Positions 61,766 through 64,000 of a stretch of DNA of 64,000 nt are shown piece by piece (positions within the stretch are counted from its first letter, which is position 1; each line of letters begins with the position of its first letter). The position numbers and the translations under genes were made by a program. This DNA comes from Streptomyces flavotricini (GTDB lineage Bacteria > Actinomycetota > Actinomycetes > Streptomycetales > Streptomycetaceae). The notes below the pieces were generated by a model. It was not told the DNA's origin. It saw nothing but the letters and a program-made list of their open reading frames with translations, and searched no databases. The stretch lies in NCBI RefSeq assembly GCF_020639365.1, contig NZ_JAINUL010000001.1, positions 3,760,216 to 3,824,215 of the forward strand, given 5' to 3'.

Positions 61766-62551
61766 ATGGGGGTGTCCATACCCGTACCCGTTTCCGGGGC
61801 CGCGTTGCGGGCGGGCGTGCTGGAGGCAGTGGTCCTCGGCGGCCACCTGCTGCTCTACCCGACGGGGATACGGCCCGAGAAGCCCGCCGCGACGGGCGGG
61901 AAAGACCTCGGCCGCCCGCCGGTGCTGCTGGTGCACGGGTTCACCGACAACCGGTCCGTCTTCGTCCTGCTGCGCCGCACCCTCGCCGCGGGCGGGCGGC
62001 GGCACGTGGAGGCGTACAACTACTCCCCCTTCACACGCGACCTGCGCGTGACCGCCCGCCACCTCGCCCGCCGCGTCGAGGAGCTGTGCGAGCGCACCGG
62101 GCAGGAGCGGGTGGACCTCGTCGGGCACAGTCTGGGCGGGCTGGTCGGGCGGTACTTCGTCCAGTGCCTCGGCGGCGCGGCCCGCGTCCGCACGCTCGTC
62201 ACGCTCGGCACTCCGCATTCCGGTACGCGGGTCGCCCCCTTCATGGACGCCCACCCGCTGGTCCGGCAGATGCGGCCGGACTCCGAGGTGATGGCCGAGC
62301 TGCGGGCGCCCGCGCCCGGCTGCCGGACCCGATGCGTGGCGTTCTGGAGCGAGTTCGACGAGCTGATGGACCCGACCGAGACGGCGCGCATCGAGCACCC
62401 GGACCTCCGAGCGGAGAACGTGCAGGTCACCGGCATCGGGCACCTTGCCCTGCCCGCACATCCGGCCGTCACGGCGGCGGTCCGGCGCGCCCTCGACGGG
62501 CCCGCTCCGGCCGCCCTCGCGAGCCTCGGGGACTCCGCTTCCGTCGCGTGA
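61766..62551 (+). CDS. Lipase/esterase, alpha/beta hydrolase
   Basis: A 261-residue lipase-type hydrolase: PPVLLVHGFTDNRSVFVLLR (oxyanion), DLVGHSLGGLVGRYF with the nucleophile in GHSLG, TLGTPHSGT, WSEFDELMDP with the probable acid, and VTGIGHLALPAHPAV with the catalytic His. A hydrophobic N-terminal stretch (AGVLEAVVLGGHLLL) may act as an anchor or uncleaved signal. Hairpin AAGGCC/GGCCTT at 62589-62607 lies downstream. Confidence 0.93.
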   Translation: MGVSIPVPVSGAALRAGVLEAVVLGGHLLLYPTGIRPEKPAATGGKDLGRPPVLLVHGFTDNRSVFVLLRRTLAAGGRRHVEAYNYSPFTRDLRVTARHLARRVEELCERTGQERVDLVGHSLGGLVGRYFVQCLGGAARVRTLVTLGTPHSGTRVAPFMDAHPLVRQMRPDSEVMAELRAPAPGCRTRCVAFWSEFDELMDPTETARIEHPDLRAENVQVTGIGHLALPAHPAVTAAVRRALDGPAPAALASLGDSASVA

Positions 62552-62588
62552 ACGCCAACCCATCGAAACTCGAACGGATTTCGAACTC

Positions 62589-62607
62589 AAGGCCAAGGCT
62601 CGGCCTT
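62589..62607 (+). terminator. Short hairpin after the lipase gene
   Basis: AAGGCC (62589-62594) and GGCCTT (62602-62607) form a 6-bp stem with a 7-base loop, 38 bases beyond the stop. Confidence 0.5.
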
Positions 62608-62665
62608 GCCGCGACCGAAAGACGGCCGAATGCCCGGTTCCGCAAAGCCGGAAACCCCTGGAAGA

Positions 62666-62695
62666 TTGTCGTTGCCAGTAACCGCCGGGTACAGT
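62666..62695 (+). promoter_or_regulatory. Promoter of the M23 peptidase gene
   Basis: TTGTCG (62666-62671) and TACAGT (62690-62695) with an 18-bp spacer are a good vegetative-type promoter. Transcription would start about 62702, giving a leader of about 70 bases that contains a GGAAC/GTTCC hairpin (62716-62730). Confidence 0.6.
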
Positions 62696-62772
62696 CACGC
62701 CACTGCTCTCCCCAAGGAACCTCCCGTTCCCTGGCCACCCAGGCCCCCCACTGCCGAGGCGAAAGAGAAGTT

Positions 62773-64000
62773 GGTGAACGACCGCCCCTCGTCGGGCCTG
62801 TACCCCGATTCCGGGTACGACGGCCTTTCCAACACCGCTTTCGCTGGTGAGTCACCCTACGTCTCCTACGAAACGCAGGGTCAGGGGTACGACTACGCCT
62901 CCTCCTACCCTTCGTACGAGACCGGCGCCTACGACTCCACCGCCTGGTCCGCGCAGGACGGTTACGCGCAGGACGCCGACTACCTCTCGACGATCCCCGC
63001 CCAGGGCGGCGTACCCGAGGACACCGGCACCGGGCAGTGGGACGCGAGCGCCTGGAACCAGCAGAGCGGCGCCGCCGACTACCAGGCCACCGCCCTCGGC
63101 TACGAGCAGACCGGACAGTGGGCGATGCCGGGTCACGGCACCACGGGCACCGAGACCGGCGCGTACGACGCCACCGCCTGGAACACGGTCCCGCAGCACG
63201 AGCAGCAGACCCAGACCTTCTCGTACGAGCACCACCCGTACGAGTACCAGGAACAGCCGTACCAGGAACAGCACCAGGAGACGGCTTACGCCTACGAGGC
63301 GCCGGCCGCCGAGGGGTACAGCGAGACCGCCGTCTTCGAAGTCCTCGACACCGCAGGCATCGAGAACGCCGATTCCGAGCCGTCCGCACTCGACCTCGCG
63401 CCCGAGCCCGTGCACGACCTGCCCACCCAGGCCATGCCGGTCACCCTGGACGCCGCGCCCGCGCCCCGCGTCTCGCGCCGCGCCGGCGCCAAGACGAAGC
63501 CGGCCCCGGCCGCTGCCGCCACCTCCCGGCGCCGCACCCCGGCGAAGCGTTCCGCCCTGCTGACCGTGGCCGTCCCCTCCGCCTGCGTGATGGGCGTGGC
63601 CGGTGTCGCGGCCGCTTCCGTGGGCGGACTCACCGGCACGGACAAGCCCGCCGAGGGAACCACCACGATGGCCGCGCCCGACCCGGCCTCGGTGAAGCCC
63701 GTCGCGGCGAACAGCAAGCTCGACACCCAGCTGACGGCGCTCAGCGCCGACGCGGGCGACTTCGCGGACCGCGCGAGCCGCACGCAGGAGCGCATCGACC
63801 TGCGCCAGCGCCAGGACGACGAAAAGAAGCGGAAGGCGGAGGAGGAGGCGGCCAAGGAAGCGGCCCGCCCCAAGTTCGCGATCCCGGTCGAACAGCACGG
63901 CCTCAGCGCCAGCTTCGGCCAGGCCGGCGGCATGTGGATGTCCGTGCACACCGGCATCGACTTCCCGGTCTCGTACGGCACCCCGGTCATGTCCGCCACC
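62773..64000 (+). CDS. M23-family peptidoglycan endopeptidase, 3' end missing
   Basis: 409 residues are visible and the frame is open to the right edge. Residues 1-200 are disordered, rich in Tyr/Gln/Glu/Ala with repeats such as ETGAYDSTAW and ETGAYDATAW. A Lys/Arg-rich stretch and one helix follow (ALLTVAVPSACVMGVAGVAA), then a coiled-coil segment (RTQERIDLRQRQDDEKKRKA), then the start of the LytM domain with SVHTGIDFPVSYGTPV, which holds the zinc ligands His and Asp. The start is GTG at 62773 (TTG at 62770 possible). It is likely membrane-anchored and cleaves cell-wall crossbridges. Confidence 0.9.

Noticed and set aside
62552..62772. Possible c-di-AMP (ydaO) riboswitch before the M23 peptidase gene
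   Set aside because: Such riboswitches precede several Streptomyces wall hydrolase genes, but I see neither the GGGTGAA block nor the AACCGGTAGG-type 3' block, and a good promoter at 62666-62695 leaves only about 70 bases of leader.

Overview
This window is chromosomal DNA from a Streptomyces or a very close relative. Its GC content is very high with strong third-position GC bias, GTG starts are frequent, many genes are coupled by ATGA, GTGA or TGATG overlaps, and the gene complement is typical of the genus. From memory, the gene order follows the conserved core segment of S. coelicolor running from about SCO4883 down to SCO4798. I see no phage, integrated plasmid, CRISPR array, rRNA or tRNA. 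Most of it is ordinary core chromosome with a few accessory patches.

Left end (1-5.7 kb): two divergent operons for a nonulosonic-acid (sialic acid or Kdn) cell-surface polymer. The minus operon encodes a DUF6716 protein, NeuA, NeuB and the first part of a polysialyltransferase-like protein. The plus operon encodes a family 2 glycosyltransferase and a second polysialyltransferase-like enzyme. A small inverted repeat lies between them. Next (5.8-12 kb) come a LysE exporter, the large subunit of a B12-dependent acyl-CoA mutase, a lipoprotein L,D-transpeptidase, an ECF sigma factor with a membrane partner, and OHCU decarboxylase. sdhCDAB (12.3-15.7 kb) encodes succinate dehydrogenase and ends in a strong terminator.

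15.9-27.3 kb is mixed: an internally deleted Uma2 remnant, a Pro/Gly/Tyr-rich membrane protein, an alpha/beta hydrolase, a Tat-exported 5'-nucleotidase, and a small operon controlled by two perfect palindromes that are probably bound by the TetR protein it encodes. A peptide-binding protein, a membrane metallophosphoesterase with a SCO4848-type protein, a D-Ala-D-Ala carboxypeptidase and a YihY/BrkB protein follow. 27.4-36.9 kb holds a 2H phosphoesterase, trpS, glyA behind a ZTP (pfl) riboswitch, rocD, a YgiB/YgiC-like pair, a DMT-type membrane protein, and a MocR regulator divergent from an AhpD-like protein, with a MITE-like inverted-repeat element at the MocR stop codon.

36.9-52.8 kb contains a three-gene membrane operon in which two products share an unusual motif, then mdh, folD-DUF3017, purN-purH, a DUF6350 membrane protein, an unusual HTH/sigma-like/membrane fusion, and sucCD behind a Crp-type palindrome.

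The most interesting region is 53-61 kb. A MoxR ATPase, a DUF5682 protein and a VWA protein form one operon. A SWIM zinc-finger gene and a frameshifted DUF5691 gene run divergently from it. The divergent promoter region carries, on each strand, a sequence matching the PafBC/RecA-NDp DNA-damage promoter (TTGTCAGTG-N8-TAnnnT), exact on one strand and one base off on the other. This suggests a damage-inducible chaperone or conflict system. The window ends with the B12-binding small subunit of an acyl-CoA mutase, a lipase-like hydrolase and the start of an M23 peptidase.
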